Origin: UBA10349 sp003485905
GTDB taxonomy: Bacteria > Pseudomonadota > Gammaproteobacteria > Arenicellales > Arenicellaceae
Reading direction: 5' to 3'
NCBI GenBank assembly: GCA_943787185.1
Contig: CALSLL010000006.1
Coordinates: 186,001-250,000, forward strand
Length of the DNA: 64,000 nucleotides
A program made the translations under genes and the position numbers. Below, one piece after another: positions 35,883 through 44,701 of this stretch (the first letter of the stretch is position 1; each line of letters opens with the position of its first letter). The notes under the pieces were generated by a model, which worked only from the letters and a program-made list of their open reading frames with translations, was not told the DNA's origin and made no database searches.

Positions 35883-36548
35883 CTAGTTGAAAATATCGGA
35901 GAACTGATCAATTTCCGGAAAGCGACTAGGTGCATTCCGCGGCTGTCGGCTATCCGGTGCGCTTATGCTACGCAACCACTTAACCCCAAATTGCTCAGCT
36001 GCTTCTAACACTGGTTCACTATCATCAATAAATAATGTTCGAGCAGGATCAAACTTTACCGTATCTGAAAATCGCACCCAAAACGCTGGCGATTCTTTTG
36101 GGTGCCCATAGTCATGAGAGCAATGTATTTTATCTATAGCTTGGCCAAGACCAGTCTTATCAAATTTAAAGTCAACAACGCTTCGGTGAGCATTGGTCAA
36201 CAAAGCCGGCTCTGCCGCTAACTTCTTTATTGCATCGAGTAGTTCAAACACCCCTGGCCGTAAAGAAATTTTTTGCGGATTCTTGTATTTAAGGCGCATA
36301 ACATCTATATCCAATTCGCGTGACCAATAATCAACACAATACCAATCAAGCTGCCCCTGCTTTGATTCAAACTTCGGTACCAGCGACGCCAAAGCAGACT
36401 CAACGGTCAAACCATTGATCCGGGCATACTCCATCGGTAGCACCTGTTGCCAAAAATGATTGTCAAAATGTAAATCCAAAAGTGTCCCATCCATGTCCAG
36501 AAATACATGATCAATGCTCTGCCAGTCAATTTGTATATTGGTATTCAT
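35883..36548 (-). CDS. yrfG: HAD-family GMP/IMP nucleotidase YrfG-like
   Basis: 221-residue HAD hydrolase, converting GMP or IMP to nucleosides in E. coli YrfG. Motif I FLDMDGTLLDLHFDN at residues 15-29, the cap with DYWSRELDID, LTNAHR (II), KESPAFW (III) and LFIDDSEPVLEAAEQFG (IV). It ends 14 bases from the carbonic anhydrase gene and is divergent from cysQ; in Pseudomonas and E. coli a nudE gene normally lies between yrfG and cysQ, absent here. Confidence 0.88.
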   Translation of the reverse strand: MNTNIQIDWQSIDHVFLDMDGTLLDLHFDNHFWQQVLPMEYARINGLTVESALASLVPKFESKQGQLDWYCVDYWSRELDIDVMRLKYKNPQKISLRPGVFELLDAIKKLAAEPALLTNAHRSVVDFKFDKTGLGQAIDKIHCSHDYGHPKESPAFWVRFSDTVKFDPARTLFIDDSEPVLEAAEQFGVKWLRSISAPDSRQPRNAPSRFPEIDQFSDIFN

Positions 36549-36609
36549 AACACGGTAAAATGAATAGTGTTTCTAGAAACAGTGGATCGATTTCTTCTCT
36601 ACAAGCAAT

Positions 36610-37443
36610 ATGACCGAACTATCTTCTCTTGTTACACCTATATTCGATATAGCCCGGATTGCTGGTGAGGCCATTCTAACGATTTATGAACAAGACTTTA
36701 AGACTACAACAAAGATTGATGGCTCGCCTGTAACTGAGGCCGACTTAGCATCTCATGACATTCTTGTCCGCGCACTAGAAGAACTGTTACCTGGAGTGCC
36801 GGTTCTTTCTGAAGAGTCTGAAGATATACCGTTCAAAGATAGATCCAAATGGTCTATATACTGGCTAATCGACCCATTGGACGGGACCAAAGAGTTCTTA
36901 AAACGAAGCAATGAGTTCACTGTTAACGTAGCGCTTATAGAGGCCAACAGACCCATTTTAGGTCTTGTTTATACCCCGGTACTAAATCGATTTCACTGGG
37001 GCTTTCAGAATGGAGGGGCGTGGCGTACTCAAAATGGGAAACAACGCCGCATTCGAACGCTAGAGTACGAAGGTGGTCCTGCGTGTATTGCAGCTAGCCG
37101 CTCGCACGGTCAGCGGCGATTAGCTGGGTATCTAAAATCATTTCAACTCACTGAAGGAGATTATGACCTGCAACTAATGGGCAGCGCAGTAAAAATTTGT
37201 ATGGTGGCTGACGGCTCCTCACATTTGTATCCAAGATTTGGGCCAACCGGCGAATGGGACACGGCGGCCGCGGATATAATTCTGCATGAAGCCGGGGGTC
37301 AGATACTACAACACAATATGCAAAAACTTGAATACAACAAACGATCATTAATCAATCCAAGTTTCTTCGCTTGCTGCTCGGGAACATATGATTGGTCAGC
37401 TTTGCTAAAAAACGACCTTTTGACGGCACACAAAATTGAATAG
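36610..37443 (+). CDS. cysQ: 3'(2'),5'-bisphosphate nucleotidase CysQ
   Basis: Removes 3'-phosphate from PAP made in sulfate reduction. 277 residues of the inositol-monophosphatase fold; metal-binding DPLDGTKEF with the following NEFTVNVALI, the Glu pair in LSEESEDIPF, and GEWDTAAADIILHEAGGQIL near the end. The conserved upstream Asp-rich motif and length match CysQ. Divergent from yrfG; 45 bases before the convergent small membrane gene. Confidence 0.94.
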   Translation: MTELSSLVTPIFDIARIAGEAILTIYEQDFKTTTKIDGSPVTEADLASHDILVRALEELLPGVPVLSEESEDIPFKDRSKWSIYWLIDPLDGTKEFLKRSNEFTVNVALIEANRPILGLVYTPVLNRFHWGFQNGGAWRTQNGKQRRIRTLEYEGGPACIAASRSHGQRRLAGYLKSFQLTEGDYDLQLMGSAVKICMVADGSSHLYPRFGPTGEWDTAAADIILHEAGGQILQHNMQKLEYNKRSLINPSFFACCSGTYDWSALLKNDLLTAHKIE

Positions 37444-37487
37444 CGGAGGTAATAGTTCCATAAACCGTAAGTTGCTTGGTGCGTTAT

Positions 37488-37748
37488 CTAACCGCTATTT
37501 TTGCCCCGCCACAATCCTTTGACTGAAACCCAACAATTTAAAAGATAAGCACTAAGTCGGCGAGCTACCGGGAAATCTACTGACAACAAAACCAAACCCA
37601 TTGGAACCATCCACAGTCCTAACACCGGTAGAAAAGGGCCTAACACGCCAGCAATTACCAACGACACCCCTACCGATGCTCGCACTAGCGAACTTGGGTG
37701 CGATTTAAAGTACGCAAGCATTTGGTCTATTTTTCGTCTAAGTTCCAT
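37488..37748 (-). CDS. Small membrane protein, PGPGW-like
   Basis: 86 residues from ATG 37748 (a TTG at 37757 is also possible). One strongly hydrophobic hairpin at about residues 22-55, with Gly/Pro at the turn (VLGPFLPVLGLWMVPMG), then FPVARRLSAY in the tail; this resembles the small bacterial PGPGW-type membrane proteins. No ribosome site is clear. Function unknown. Confidence 0.55.
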   Translation of the reverse strand: MELRRKIDQMLAYFKSHPSSLVRASVGVSLVIAGVLGPFLPVLGLWMVPMGLVLLSVDFPVARRLSAYLLNCWVSVKGLWRGKNSG

Positions 37749-37900
37749 ATTTATCAAAGCTAATCTACGCTATTCAAGACAAGCTAGCTTTTCTCAGATC
37801 ATACTAGTTGACCCTTTCGCCAAAAACAGATTGAATGACCAAGATTTAACAGCCTGTCTAGTGTTTAAACTAACGCCAATAACAATGTGAAGCACAAAAT

Positions 37901-38734
37901 ATGTCGCTAATATTTAGCAAAATGCACGGCTTAGGAAATGATTTTGTCGTCCTTGATGCCATCAGCCAACATGTAAATATGACTGCTACTCTCGCTCAAG
38001 CATTAGCCGATCGACGCTTTGGCGTCGGTTGCGATCAGATTCTTTTAATTGAGAATCCTAGTACGCAGGATGACGAGTTTAGCTACAGAATATTCAATCA
38101 GGATGGTTCAGAGGTATCGCAATGTGGCAATGGCGCTCGCTGTTTCGCAAAGTACGTTAGTGAGAAAGGTTTAACACAAAGCAGTCGTATTTCCGTATCA
38201 ACTCTAGCCGGAAAACTGGAGCTAGTAATTGAAGAGAATGGTTTAATCACGGTCAATATGGGTGCGCCAGATTTTACACTTTCTACGATTCCTTTCATCG
38301 CCGATAACGTAGCGGATAGCTATGCAATCGACATTGATTCTGAATCTTTAACCGCCAACGTTTTATCGTTAGGAAACCCCCATGCAGTGTTTCAGGTTGA
38401 TAATCTAGACTTAGCCAATGTTGCCGGTATCGGGAAGGCCTTGCAGTCACACAACCGATTTCCCGAGCAAGTTAACGCTGGATTTATGCAAATAATAGAC
38501 CAAGAAAACTTCCGTTTACGGGTTTTTGAACGAGGGGTTGGAGAGACCCTTGCTTGCGGTAGTGGCGCGTGCGCAGCCCTGGTTGTCGGTATACGCCGAG
38601 GTGAACTAAGCTCTCAGGCAACCTGTCATTTACCGGGTGGCGAGCTTTCTCTATCATGGCAAGGTGATGGCTGCTCAGTTTTCAAGACAGGCCCTGCTGA
38701 ATTCGTTTATGATGGTGTTTGGACAGGACAATAG
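37901..38734 (+). CDS. dapF: Diaminopimelate epimerase DapF
   Basis: Converts L,L- to meso-diaminopimelate for lysine and peptidoglycan. The two catalytic Cys are C75 (QCGNGARCF) and C219 (ACGSGACAA), and the start MHGLGNDFVVLD is the family signature. 277 residues, usual length. First of a dapF-DUF484-xerC run, 45 bases before the next gene; the order is conserved in Pseudomonas. Confidence 0.97.
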   Translation: MSLIFSKMHGLGNDFVVLDAISQHVNMTATLAQALADRRFGVGCDQILLIENPSTQDDEFSYRIFNQDGSEVSQCGNGARCFAKYVSEKGLTQSSRISVSTLAGKLELVIEENGLITVNMGAPDFTLSTIPFIADNVADSYAIDIDSESLTANVLSLGNPHAVFQVDNLDLANVAGIGKALQSHNRFPEQVNAGFMQIIDQENFRLRVFERGVGETLACGSGACAALVVGIRRGELSSQATCHLPGGELSLSWQGDGCSVFKTGPAEFVYDGVWTGQ

Positions 38735-38779
38735 TTTAGATTTTAACCCGCACAAAAATTTATCGGCAGACAACCTGGC

Positions 38780-39505
38780 ATGAGCAAGCAAAAACTTAAA
38801 GACGCGTCGCCAACCACCGGTATTGATGAGGTGCTGGCTTACCTAAAAAGTAATCCCAATACCGTCGCGCAGCATCCCCAAATACTGGAGTACATTCAAC
38901 TATCAGATGAGCAAGACCCTGGAGTAGCTTCGTTAATTGAAAAACAAGCAGCGGTTTTACGTGAAAAAGTAGCAAAAATGCATCGCCAGACGGATGATCT
39001 AATTGTTTCCGCGCGAGAAAATGAGTCTATTCACGACCGTGTATTTGATCTCGCAATAGAGGTAATGCGTGAAACATCCATAGATAATCTTTTAAGCAAC
39101 CTTTACAACTGCCTACAAGACAGGTTTTCTGTCGACTTTGTGTCCTTAAAGGTTCCTCTTGATCTAAAAGTTAATCGTGGACTTGCCGAGTTTAACTCCA
39201 GCTATCGCAAAGATGAGCGGTTCATATTAGCACTAGAGCGAATCGGCAAATTGTCTGCTCGCTGCGACCAACGTTTTCCGGAGGCATTACTTTCCTTTTT
39301 ATTCGAAGATGCCGCGAATAATATTGGGTCAGCTGCATTGCTACCGCTCAAGCTTTCTATTGGCGATACCGATGTTGTCGGATTACTCGCATTGGGCTCC
39401 AACTCGTCAGATCGGTTTAATGCCAACCTCGGCACTCACCACCTGGAAAGAATAGGCGGCATCGCCATTGCTGGTATGTCTCGGATAATAGCTAATAATA
39501 GCTAA
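38780..39505 (+). CDS. DUF484 family protein (GAF-like)
   Basis: 241 residues. A conserved N-terminal block (VLAYLKSNPNTVAQHPQILEYIQL) is followed by a probable coiled coil (REKVAKMHRQTDDLI) and a C-terminal GAF-like domain with SAALLPLKLS and VGLLALGS. The family sits between dapF and xerC in many gammaproteobacteria. Its molecular role is not settled; it ends 2 bases before the xerC GTG, so the two are probably coupled. Confidence 0.9.
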   Translation: MSKQKLKDASPTTGIDEVLAYLKSNPNTVAQHPQILEYIQLSDEQDPGVASLIEKQAAVLREKVAKMHRQTDDLIVSARENESIHDRVFDLAIEVMRETSIDNLLSNLYNCLQDRFSVDFVSLKVPLDLKVNRGLAEFNSSYRKDERFILALERIGKLSARCDQRFPEALLSFLFEDAANNIGSAALLPLKLSIGDTDVVGLLALGSNSSDRFNANLGTHHLERIGGIAIAGMSRIIANNS

Positions 39506-39507
39506 CC

Positions 39508-40455
39508 GTGACGGCGGCACACACGACTTCGACCAATCCTGTACCGCAGGAAGTTAGTGTCTTTCTTGAGTATGTTCGAGTACAAAAGCGTCTATCGAAG
39601 CACACCCTTATCGCCTACCAATCTGATATAGATAAACTATTATCGTATGCAGACCAACAAAAGCTGAATTTGTGGCATGAACTAAACGCTCATCACGCTC
39701 GCAGGTTTGCAGCCAGTCTAAACAGTAGGGGTATGGCGCCCAAAAGTGTACAAAGAGTCTTATCAAGTTTACGTAGCTTGTTCTTCTGGCTATGCCAACA
39801 AAATAAGGCCGCAAGCAATCCATTTGTAGATGTTCGTGCACCAAAAAACCCCTCCAGATTACCTAAAACATTAGACGTAGATCAAATAACAAAATTAATT
39901 GAAATCCCCCTGAATGAAAAAGAACCCCTTAGCTATAGAGATAAAGCAATTATGGAACTGTTTTACTCTTCGGGATTAAGGCTAGCCGAGTTATGTAGCC
40001 TACAAATTGGTGAATTGGATTTGTCTGAAGGACTGGCAAGGGTGATCGGGAAAGGCCAAAAAACACGTGAAGTGCCGATTGGACGACACGCCAAAACTGC
40101 GTTAAAGGACTGGTTAAAATATCGTGTTCTTTTTGTACAAGGGAATACAAACGCCATTTTTATAGGTAAGCAAGGAAAAGAAATAAACCCGCGCACCGTG
40201 CAAAGGAGATTACAAATGTGGGCGGATCGACAAGGTATGAACATAAAAGTCACCCCTCATATGCTGCGCCACAGTTTTGCCAGTCACTTACTTGAATCAA
40301 GCGGAGAGCTGAGATCGGTACAAGAGCTGTTGGGTCATGCAAACATCAGCACGACCCAAGTTTATACACACTTGGATTTCCAGCACTTGGCAAAAGTCTA
40401 TGATCAGGCCCACCCAAGGGCCAAGCATAATTCGTCAAGTAACAAAAAAAAGTAG
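39508..40455 (+). CDS. xerC: Tyrosine recombinase XerC
   Basis: Resolves chromosome dimers at dif with XerD. 315 residues starting at GTG 39508. The N-terminal SAM-like core-binding domain (QKRLSKHTLIAYQSDI) is followed by the catalytic domain with the Arg in SGLRLAELCSLQI, the Lys in VIGKGQKTREVPI, HMLRHSFASHLLE (His-x-x-Arg), LGHANISTTQVYTHL (His and the nucleophile Tyr). The position after dapF-DUF484 indicates XerC rather than XerD. Confidence 0.95.
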   Translation: MTAAHTTSTNPVPQEVSVFLEYVRVQKRLSKHTLIAYQSDIDKLLSYADQQKLNLWHELNAHHARRFAASLNSRGMAPKSVQRVLSSLRSLFFWLCQQNKAASNPFVDVRAPKNPSRLPKTLDVDQITKLIEIPLNEKEPLSYRDKAIMELFYSSGLRLAELCSLQIGELDLSEGLARVIGKGQKTREVPIGRHAKTALKDWLKYRVLFVQGNTNAIFIGKQGKEINPRTVQRRLQMWADRQGMNIKVTPHMLRHSFASHLLESSGELRSVQELLGHANISTTQVYTHLDFQHLAKVYDQAHPRAKHNSSSNKKK

Positions 40456-40487
40456 TAATGTAGTCGATAGCACCCTCGGAAATGCGG

Positions 40488-41063
40488 CTATCCCGAATAA
40501 CGCTCAATTGAATCAACAATCTCTTTTTTCGCGACGTCCAAGCCAGCCCAGCCTTTAACTTTTACCCATTTACCATCTTCAAGATCTTTATAGTGTTCAA
40601 AAAAATGGGTGATTCGCGCCAATAATTCAGGATCTATATCCTGATAGTCCTTTCGTCGGGAATAAAGTTTAGTTAGCTTATTAACTGGCACTGCAAGAAT
40701 TTTAGCATCCATTCCTGCATCATCTTCCATTTCAAGCACTCCTAAAGGCCGGCATCTGACAACAGTTCCAACATGCAATGGAATTGGGGTGATTACCAAA
40801 ACGTCTACCGGGTCTCCGTCCTCAGAGAGGGTTTGCGGAACGTACCCGCAATTACACGGATAATGCATTGATGTCGACATAAAACGATCAACAAACATAG
40901 CCCCAGTTTCTTTATCTACTTCATATTTAATTGGTGGGCCATACCGTGGTATTTCAACAATGACATTAATATCATTTGGCGGGTTATCGCCAGGCCGTAC
41001 TTTATCAAGCTGTATGAGTGTGTTGCTCCGAAAAAGTGCGGTATTATACGGATTACGGCGCAC
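40488..41063 (-). CDS. ppa: Inorganic pyrophosphatase (soluble, family I) Ppa
   Basis: Hydrolyses pyrophosphate in the cytoplasm. Family I core: NDINVIVEIPRYGPPIKYE, YPCNCGYVPQTLSEDGDPVDVLVI with the metal-binding Asp residues, and the basic KWVKVKGWAGLDVAKKEI end. The first ~18 residues do not match the family and include a perfect TATAAT (41043-41048). The only ATG/GTG/TTG in frame before the core is GTG 41063. A GGAG in the right place (41026-41029) precedes only CTC or ATA codons. So the true start is uncertain; the body of the gene is not. Confidence 0.9.
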   Translation of the reverse strand: MRRNPYNTALFRSNTLIQLDKVRPGDNPPNDINVIVEIPRYGPPIKYEVDKETGAMFVDRFMSTSMHYPCNCGYVPQTLSEDGDPVDVLVITPIPLHVGTVVRCRPLGVLEMEDDAGMDAKILAVPVNKLTKLYSRRKDYQDIDPELLARITHFFEHYKDLEDGKWVKVKGWAGLDVAKKEIVDSIERYSG

Positions 41064-41076
41064 TATAAGCGCTTAT
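41043..41076 (-). promoter_or_regulatory. Possible ppa promoter with 12-bp palindrome at -35
   Basis: A perfect TATAAT (41043-41048 on the minus strand) lies inside the annotated beginning of ppa. 17 bases upstream is a weak -35 (CGCTTA), and it overlaps a perfect 12-base palindrome, ATAAGCGCTTAT (41065-41076). If this promoter is used, the transcript would start after the GTG at 41063 and the palindrome would be well placed as an operator. No known regulator is identified. Confidence 0.4.
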
Positions 41077-41098
41077 CATCTCCTAATTAATTTGGAAG

Positions 41099-41124
41099 TA
41101 GCACCTAGTTAACAGTAGGTGCTA
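41099..41124 (+). other. Perfect 9-bp inverted repeat between ppa and hppA
   Basis: 9-bp arms (41099-41107 and 41116-41124) with an 8-base loop, 47 bases before the hppA start; followed by TTTA. It may be part of the hppA leader or a weak terminator for antisense transcription through ppa. No specific regulator is recognised. Confidence 0.5.
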
Positions 41125-41171
41125 TTTACGTTGAATTATTAGGGGAATCTAAACACTAAGGAGAAATATAA

Positions 41172-43178
41172 ATGTCTTTGATGTATATCCCGACCATTTT
41201 GGGGGTCATCGGGTTAGTAGCCGCACTAGTGGTCTATTCCATAGTAGTTAAGTACCCAAGTGCTGGCGGTAAAGTTGCAAGTATTGGCGATGCCATTCAT
41301 CTCGGCGCGATGGTTTTTATGCGCGCTGAATACAAAATTCTTGGTATTTTTGTAGCTATTGTTGCCGTCTTGATTGCAGCATCAGATTTAGGCCTGAATA
41401 CTATGTACGCTTTCTTGCTTGGAGCGGCCTGTTCTTCTATTGCTGGCTACATGGGCATGTTCACTGCCACCAAAGCCAATGTTCGTACAACAACAGCTGC
41501 GCACGAAAGGGGTGCCTCGGAAGCACTTACCGTTGCATTTTTTGGGGGCTCGGTAATGGGCTTATGCGTCGCGTCAATGGGGCTGCTCGGATTAGGGATA
41601 TTGTATATCTTTTTTGGCGCAGACCCTCACGGCTCAGAAGTAATTCACGGTTTTGGTATGGGTGCTTCCAGCGTAGCTTTATTCTCCCGTGTTGGTGGAG
41701 GAATATTTACCAAAAGCGCAGACGTCGGGGCTGACTTAGTAGGCAAACTTGAAGCGGGCATTCCTGAAGATGACCCACGTAACCCAGCAGTGATTGCAGA
41801 CAATGTCGGTGACAATGTCGGTGACGTTGCCGGGATGGGTTCAGATATATTTGAATCTTATTGCGGAGCAATGATTGCCTCTATCGCCATAGCAGCAACG
41901 CTTAACACCGAGTGGCTTTCTCAACTCGGCCCGCAAAATATGCTTATGTTTCTACCATTAGGCTTAGCATCTCTCGGGTTGCTTTGTTCAATCGGAGGAA
42001 TATTGCTAGTTAAAATGATGTCTAACTCATCCCCTGAGAAAGCGCTTAGATCAGGAACTATTGGCGCGACAATAATCTTTATTGGTGCCGCATATTTTGT
42101 AATCGGAAAATTAGGCGTAAGCAGTAACGTATGGGGAGCAGTTGTAGTAGGCGCTATAGGCGGCACTATTATCGGCTTAATTACAGAGTACTACACAGCT
42201 GGCAAGCCTATTCGAGATATTGCTAAAGCAGGAGAAACCGGTGCCGCAACCGTAATGATTGCTGGACTATCTGTTGGAATGCAATCCGTTGTGGTTCCAG
42301 TGCTAACGCTTTGCGGAGTGATTTATCTATCAACTGAGTTATCCGGTTTATACGGAGTCGGTATGGCCGCAGTAGGCATGCTGGGTACTGTCGGCATTAC
42401 TATGGCAATTGACGCATACGGCCCAATTGCAGACAACGCTGGCGGTATTGCTGAGATGGCCGGTCTAGGCGAAGATACACGTAAAATAACGGATTCGTTG
42501 GACGAGCTAGGAAACACGACTGCGGCAATTGGTAAGGGTTTTGCAATTGGCGCAGCGGCATTAGCAGCGCTCGCCATTATTAGTGCCTATATTGAGGTTG
42601 TATCTTCTCGGATCGACAATTTTTCACTAGAAATTAACGATCCAATGGTTTTGATCGGCATGTTTATTGGCGGTATCTTTCCGTTTTTGGTCGCAAGCAT
42701 CACCATGACCGCGGTCGGAGATGCAGCTTTCGATATGATCAAAGAGGTTCGTAGGCAGTTTAAGGAAATCCCCGGCCTATTGGATGGAAATGCCGAACCA
42801 GATACCGAACGTTGTGTAGACATCGCCACGCGCGCGGCACTAAAGAAGATGATCCTTCCGGGCGTACTCGCAGTTGCGGCGCCCGTTGTCGTTGGCTTGG
42901 GAATTGGCCCGCAAGCTCTAGGTGGTATGCTTGGAGGCGCGCTACTTGGGTGTGTATTCCTTGCCATCACAATGGCCAACGCTGGCGGCGCATGGGATAA
43001 CGCCAAGAAATACATTGAACGTGGCAACCTCGGCGGTAAGGGATCAGATGCACATAAAGCTGCAGTTGTAGGTGACACAGTCGGAGACCCGTTTAAAGAC
43101 ACATCCGGCCCGTCGATGAACATACTGATCAATGTAATGGCTATTGTTAGTCTTGTGATCGCGCCATTACTTGGATAG
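41172..43178 (+). CDS. hppA: Membrane-bound pyrophosphatase, ion pump (HppA)
   Basis: Couples pyrophosphate hydrolysis to transport of H+ (or Na+) across the cytoplasmic membrane. 668 residues with about 16 membrane helices; the family's DNVGDNVGDVAGMGSD and DAYGPIADNAGGIAEM (metal/PPi-binding) and DPFKDTSGPSMNIL are present. The motif GNTTAAIGKG near residue 450 has Ala where K+-independent forms have Lys, and Gly where they have Thr, so this is probably a K+-dependent enzyme; whether it pumps Na+ or H+ is not settled. AAGGAG precedes the ATG. Divergent from the soluble pyrophosphatase. Confidence 0.96.
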   Translation: MSLMYIPTILGVIGLVAALVVYSIVVKYPSAGGKVASIGDAIHLGAMVFMRAEYKILGIFVAIVAVLIAASDLGLNTMYAFLLGAACSSIAGYMGMFTATKANVRTTTAAHERGASEALTVAFFGGSVMGLCVASMGLLGLGILYIFFGADPHGSEVIHGFGMGASSVALFSRVGGGIFTKSADVGADLVGKLEAGIPEDDPRNPAVIADNVGDNVGDVAGMGSDIFESYCGAMIASIAIAATLNTEWLSQLGPQNMLMFLPLGLASLGLLCSIGGILLVKMMSNSSPEKALRSGTIGATIIFIGAAYFVIGKLGVSSNVWGAVVVGAIGGTIIGLITEYYTAGKPIRDIAKAGETGAATVMIAGLSVGMQSVVVPVLTLCGVIYLSTELSGLYGVGMAAVGMLGTVGITMAIDAYGPIADNAGGIAEMAGLGEDTRKITDSLDELGNTTAAIGKGFAIGAAALAALAIISAYIEVVSSRIDNFSLEINDPMVLIGMFIGGIFPFLVASITMTAVGDAAFDMIKEVRRQFKEIPGLLDGNAEPDTERCVDIATRAALKKMILPGVLAVAAPVVVGLGIGPQALGGMLGGALLGCVFLAITMANAGGAWDNAKKYIERGNLGGKGSDAHKAAVVGDTVGDPFKDTSGPSMNILINVMAIVSLVIAPLLG

Positions 43179-43205
43179 GTTTTATACCTATTTTAAAACG
43201 GTAAG

Positions 43206-43232
43206 CGGTCACACATTTGTGTGGCCGTTTTA
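43206..43232 (+). terminator. Rho-independent terminator after hppA
   Basis: A near-perfect hairpin (43207-43215 with 43218-43226, one G-T pair) followed by GTTTTA. Outer A-rich and T-rich arms (43194-43201 with 43225-43232) can also pair. Starts 28 bases after the hppA stop. Confidence 0.8.
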
Positions 43233-43321
43233 TCTGGTCAGCTTTAGTTTTTGCATACTCGGCATCTCATCGATTCGGTAGATAAAGCAGCCCAACAGAT
43301 TACTTAGATATAGGTATAAAC

Positions 43322-44023
43322 ATGTCAGGTTTTGACAAGGTCGTAGATTCTTACGAGGCCGCACTAGAGGGCATAGCCGACGAAATGACCATTATCGTTG
43401 GCGGTTTTGGTCTTTGTGGAATTCCCCAGAATTTGATAGAGGAAGTCGCAAGGCGCGGGACAAAACGCCTAACCGCGGTGTCTAACAATTGTGGCGTCGA
43501 TGGGTGGGGCTTGGGTGTTTTACTAAATAACAAACAAATATCCAAAGCGATAAGTTCTTATGTCGGTGAAAACAAAGAATTCGAGCGTCAGTATCTAGAA
43601 GGTGAACTAGAACTATCATTGACACCACAAGGAACCCTGGCAGAAAAAATGCGTGCAGGCGGCGCGGGAATTCCGGCTTTTTACACCGCCACAGGTTACG
43701 GAACGATAGTGGCCGAAGGAAAAGATATTCGCGAATTTAACGGCAAAAAATATATCCTGGAGGAAAGCATTACGGGTGATTTTGCGCTAGTTCATGCAAA
43801 AGTAGCTGATCGATACGGCAACTGTATATATAACGCTACCGCTCAAAACTTTAATCCTGCTGCGGCCACTGCAGGCAGAATTACCGTAGTCGAAGCTGAA
43901 GAAATTGTTGAACCGGGAACATTGGACCCTGCGCAAATTCACACCCCGGGCATTTACGTACAACGCGTAATCCAAGCCACCGCTGAGAAACGGATTGAGT
44001 TTCGTACCATAACGGAGACGTAA
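43322..44023 (+). CDS. scoA: 3-oxoacid CoA-transferase subunit A (SCOT type)
   Basis: With the next gene, transfers CoA from succinyl-CoA to 3-oxoacids such as acetoacetate. 233 residues: MTIIVGGFGLCGIPQNLIEE (glycine-rich CoA/oxyanion region, split), then SNNCGVDGWGLGVLL, and YNATAQNFNPAAATAG. The pair could instead be an acetate/butyrate-type transferase, but this sub-pattern fits the SCOT (scoAB) group. 3 bases separate it from subunit B. Confidence 0.88.
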   Translation: MSGFDKVVDSYEAALEGIADEMTIIVGGFGLCGIPQNLIEEVARRGTKRLTAVSNNCGVDGWGLGVLLNNKQISKAISSYVGENKEFERQYLEGELELSLTPQGTLAEKMRAGGAGIPAFYTATGYGTIVAEGKDIREFNGKKYILEESITGDFALVHAKVADRYGNCIYNATAQNFNPAAATAGRITVVEAEEIVEPGTLDPAQIHTPGIYVQRVIQATAEKRIEFRTITET

Positions 44024-44026
44024 GTA

Positions 44027-44686
44027 ATGTCATTAACTCGAGAACAAATGGCCGAACGTGTCGCTCGCGAATTGAAAGATGGGTATTACGTTAACCTCGG
44101 TATCGGGATACCAACGCTGGTAGCGAATTACATCCCAGACGATATAGAAGTAATGCTTCAATCTGAAAACGGTTTGCTCGGTATGGGGCCGTTTCCTACC
44201 GAAGAGAATGTTGATCCGGACATGATTAATGCAGGTAAACAAACGGTCACCGCCGCTACTGGAGCATCAATATTCTCGTCAGTAGAGTCTTTCGCAATGA
44301 TTCGTGGTGGCCATGTGGATTTCACCGTACTCGGTGCATTTGAAGTAGACACCCAGGGAAACATTGCATCTTGGATGATTCCTGGAAAACTGGTGAAAGG
44401 GATGGGCGGTGCAATGGATCTGGTGGCAGGCGCAGAGAATATTATTGTCACTATGATGCACGCTGACAAACTTGGAAATTCGAAATTATTATCAGATTGC
44501 AGTTTACCGTTAACCGGAGCTGGGTGCATATCCAAAGTGTTGACCGATTTGGCGTATTTGGAAATTGTAGATGGCTCGTTTATCTTACGAGAAACAGCGC
44601 CTGGCGTTAGTATTAAAGAAATAGAACAAAAAACAGCGGGGAAATTAATAGTGCCCGATGACGTTATCGAGATGCGCTTTAGCTAA
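44027..44686 (+). CDS. scoB: 3-oxoacid CoA-transferase subunit B (SCOT type)
   Basis: 219 residues carrying the catalytic Glu in SENGLLGMGPFP, preceded by VNLGIGIPTLVANYIP. Also GGHVDFTVLGAFEVD, NIASWMIPGKLVKGMGGAMDLV and the C-terminal ETAPGVS. Functions with subunit A to allow acetoacetate or other ketone-body use or recycling. Convergent with the M48 protease gene (15 bases). Confidence 0.9.
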   Translation: MSLTREQMAERVARELKDGYYVNLGIGIPTLVANYIPDDIEVMLQSENGLLGMGPFPTEENVDPDMINAGKQTVTAATGASIFSSVESFAMIRGGHVDFTVLGAFEVDTQGNIASWMIPGKLVKGMGGAMDLVAGAENIIVTMMHADKLGNSKLLSDCSLPLTGAGCISKVLTDLAYLEIVDGSFILRETAPGVSIKEIEQKTAGKLIVPDDVIEMRFS

Positions 44687-44701
44687 TAATTTATCTACTT
44701 A

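Noticed and set aside
42587..43132. 181-residue ORF on the minus strand inside hppA
   Set aside because: It is antisense to the strongly conserved hppA core and has no family pattern; a shadow of the coding strand.
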